Shown here: positions 37,339-39,672 of the stretch, piece after piece
How the letters are laid out: every line of letters begins with the position of its first letter
How positions within the stretch are numbered: position 1 is the stretch's first letter
Source of the DNA: Syntrophorhabdaceae bacterium
GTDB taxonomy: Bacteria; Desulfobacterota; Deferrimicrobia; Deferrimicrobiales; Deferrimicrobiaceae
Reading direction: 5' to 3'
Length of the DNA: 39,672 nt
Assembly (NCBI GenBank): GCA_009783195.1
Contig: WRHP01000013.1
Coordinates: 1-39,672 of the forward strand
The notes under the pieces: model-generated
What the model saw: the letters and a program-made list of their open reading frames with translations, nothing else
Databases searched by the model: none
Told to the model about the DNA's origin: nothing
Program-made: the position numbers and the translations under genes

Positions 37339-38496
37339 ATGATACAGATGATGACTGGTTATACGGAAGAGATTGACGAGATAGATGGTGGCATTGCCGA
37401 GGTTTTGGAGCATATCGATTTTGAGTTATTGAGAAAAAACAGCGTAGGTATCATTACCTGCCATCCAGATTTTACCCGGTCTGAATTTACCGCCAAGCTC
37501 TGCGAGAAACTGCCGTTTGACGTCATCGGTATAACAACCATGGCAAGCGCGAATCAGTATGGCATGAGCATGTACGCGCTTACCTTGACTGTGTTGACCA
37601 GCGATGATGTGGTATTCGAAACCGCCGTCTCCGAACCAATGGACCCCGGCAATTACCAAGAAAAAATCAAGGATGTTTATTCGGAAGCGGTAAAAAAACT
37701 TCCCGGCCCCCCCGCGCTGATTCTTGCTTTTTTCCCGGTTATCCAGGATGTGAGCGGGGCAATAATGCACAAGAGTTTTGACAAGATTTGCGAAGGCGTT
37801 CCGCTTTGGGGAAGCCTTGCCGCGGAAGTAGAGCTGAACTGGAATAAATGTTTTGTCTTTTATAACAGCGAGGCTCATAAGAACAAGCTTGCCATGATAC
37901 TGATGCACGGCCCCGTTGCTCCAGAATTCGTTATGGTATCCTTGCCGTCTCAGAACATCAGGGAAAACCGCGGACAGATCACGAGCGCCGACGGCTGTTT
38001 GCTCAAGGAGATAGACGGCATTTCTCCACGGAAATACTTTGAGGATTTCGGCATTATCCTCATGAACAATGTGCCTGTCATAACGCCTCTGATGCTTTAT
38101 TACGATGGCGACTCCAAGCCAATAACCGTAGGCGTATATTCTATATCCGATGACGGAAGCTTCCTGTGCGGCAATGAAATGCCCGTGGGCGCGTCCATAG
38201 CCATTGGCGAAATCACTTCTGAAGGCATCATTTCCACGACAACGGAAGCCATGGACAGGATCATTAAAACCGGCAAGCGTGGCGGGGCGCTGCTAATGCC
38301 CTGTATTGCCCGCTACATAATGCTGGCGCCAAATCATAATGAAGAAATGTCTCTTGTAATCAATAAACTGGAGAACGGTCATATTATGCCCTTTTTAGTG
38401 AACTACTCCGGAGGGGAGCTTTGTCCGGTACAGGATAAGACGGGCGTACTGCGAAACCGTTTCCATAACCATACTTTTATCGCCTGCGTTTTTTAG
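37339..38496 (+). CDS. FIST-domain (FIST_N/FIST_C) sensory protein
   Basis: PFDVIGITTMASANQYGMSMYALTLTVLTSDDVVFETAVSEPM; ALILAFFPVIQDVSGAIMHKSFDKICEGVPLWGSLAAE; C-terminal half with MPCIARYIMLAPNHNEEMSLVINKL and PFLVNYSGGELCPV. Confidence 0.85.
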   Translation: MIQMMTGYTEEIDEIDGGIAEVLEHIDFELLRKNSVGIITCHPDFTRSEFTAKLCEKLPFDVIGITTMASANQYGMSMYALTLTVLTSDDVVFETAVSEPMDPGNYQEKIKDVYSEAVKKLPGPPALILAFFPVIQDVSGAIMHKSFDKICEGVPLWGSLAAEVELNWNKCFVFYNSEAHKNKLAMILMHGPVAPEFVMVSLPSQNIRENRGQITSADGCLLKEIDGISPRKYFEDFGIILMNNVPVITPLMLYYDGDSKPITVGVYSISDDGSFLCGNEMPVGASIAIGEITSEGIISTTTEAMDRIIKTGKRGGALLMPCIARYIMLAPNHNEEMSLVINKLENGHIMPFLVNYSGGELCPVQDKTGVLRNRFHNHTFIACVF

Positions 38497-38509
38497 AAGG
38501 AATAAAGCG

Positions 38510-39672
38510 TGGAAGAATTGACGACTGCGGAGCAACAAGCCCGCATTTCTGAACTGGAAAAGCTGCTTAGAAAGAAAGAACGGGAGATAGAGCGCCTTAA
38601 AACAGCTATTGAGCAAGAGAAGGTATACGCAAACGCCAAAGCTAACCTGATTACCGCGCAAACAACCGCCCAGCGGGTCAGGGATCGCTATTTGCGTCTT
38701 TTGCTGGATAATACCCAAAACGTTATTATCTGTTTTGACCATTCGGAAAAGGTTGTTTTTTGTTCCAACGCCCTTCTCGAACTTGCGGGAATCCGGGATG
38801 GCAGCGAGAACGGCAGGAAACTTGGCGAGCTTTTGGAAGGCTTATGCGATGACACGTTTATCGAGATTATTGCCGATAACCTTTCCACATTGCTTGTTGA
38901 AAACAAGTCACGGTCCGTTCAGGCTGAAACCTGCTTTTGCGGTCGGGAGCAGCGCAAATTCCGCGTTGTTTTCTGCCCTATGGCGTCAAACGAAATAGCC
39001 AACGAAGGCGCCATCATAATTTTTCACGATGTCACCGATATTGAACGCGCCCGTGAAGACGCGGAAGCCGCAAGCCAGGCTAAATCTGTTTTTCTTGCCA
39101 ATATGAGCCACGAAATGCGTACACCCATGAACGCCATCATCGGCATGACACTCATAGGCAAGGCAGCCTCGGATCTGGAAAAAAAGAATTACGCTTTTGA
39201 AAAAATCGAAGGCGCTTCAGCCCATCTTTTAGGGGTTATCAACGACGTTCTGGACATATCCAAAATCGAGGCCGGCAAGCTTGAGTTGTCCCCGGTGGAA
39301 TTCAGTTTTGAAAAAATGCTCCAGAAAGTGTTCGATGTCGTCAATGTCAGCATAGCGGAAAAGTGTCATAATTTCAGCGTACATGTTGACGAAAGGATCC
39401 CGGATACGTTAATTGGCGATGACCAGCGCTTGTCCCAGGTCATCACTAATCTGCTTGCCAACGCCATCAAGTTCACCCCTGAAAACGGTGATATACGCCT
39501 AAATGTGCATTATAATGGGGAACACGATGGCCTTGTCAGCCTGCGCGTTGAGGTAAGCGATACCGGCATAGGCATAGACGAGGACCAGCAGGCCCGTTTG
39601 TTCCAATCCTTTGAGCAGGTCGAGAACAGCACAACACGTAAATTCGGCGGAACCGGGCTTGGTCTTGCCATT
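38510..39672 (+). CDS. PAS-domain sensor histidine kinase (partial, runs off the right edge)
   Basis: Manual translation from [27 protein letters not shown] (coiled coil), [27 protein letters not shown] (PAS), [22 protein letters not shown] (H-box), [18 protein letters not shown] (N-box), [32 protein letters not shown]. Confidence 0.94.

Noticed and set aside
1-39672. tRNA genes, CRISPR, prophage, toxin-antitoxin or defence systems
   Set aside because: Looked for by eye on both strands; nothing convincing found. A tRNAscan/DefenseFinder run would be decisive.

Overview
The window is a bacterial chromosomal segment, almost entirely protein-coding. (1) From position 1 to about 21.6 kb, all on the minus strand, there is a Wzx/Wzy-type exopolysaccharide or O-antigen locus. 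It contains at least six glycosyltransferases, an FkbM and other methyltransferases, a Wzy-like polymerase, a Wzx flippase, a Wzz-like protein, a very large multi-SLBB export protein, a specialised RfaH/NusG paralog, UDP-glucuronate decarboxylase and GDP-mannose dehydratase. (2) From 21.6 to 35.4 kb there are an M20 peptidase, an NhaD/ArsB-like antiporter, a universal stress protein, a CapA-like protein, a LysM-NlpC/P60 protein, mglB/mglA-like genes, a 2-oxoacid:ferredoxin oxidoreductase built from two fused polypeptides, recR, ybaB, dnaX and an SRP RNA gene that the ORF track does not show. (3) From 35.6 kb to the end there is an accessory-looking region: an IS3-type remnant, a Sel1-repeat protein, a FIST-domain protein and a truncated sensor histidine kinase. 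The best second-look items are: an ops-like element (GGCGGTAGCTTGC) just upstream of the giant SLBB gene, with an RfaH-like gene upstream; an ancient tandem duplication of a methyltransferase/GT9/methyltransferase module with decayed remnants; a dispersed MITE-like palindromic repeat in two intergenic regions; an A9 slippage site in dnaX with early stops in both shifted frames; a low-complexity insertion that splits one SLBB domain; and a Sel1 protein that looks like a fusion of two paralogs. All calls come from reading the sequence, with no database search.
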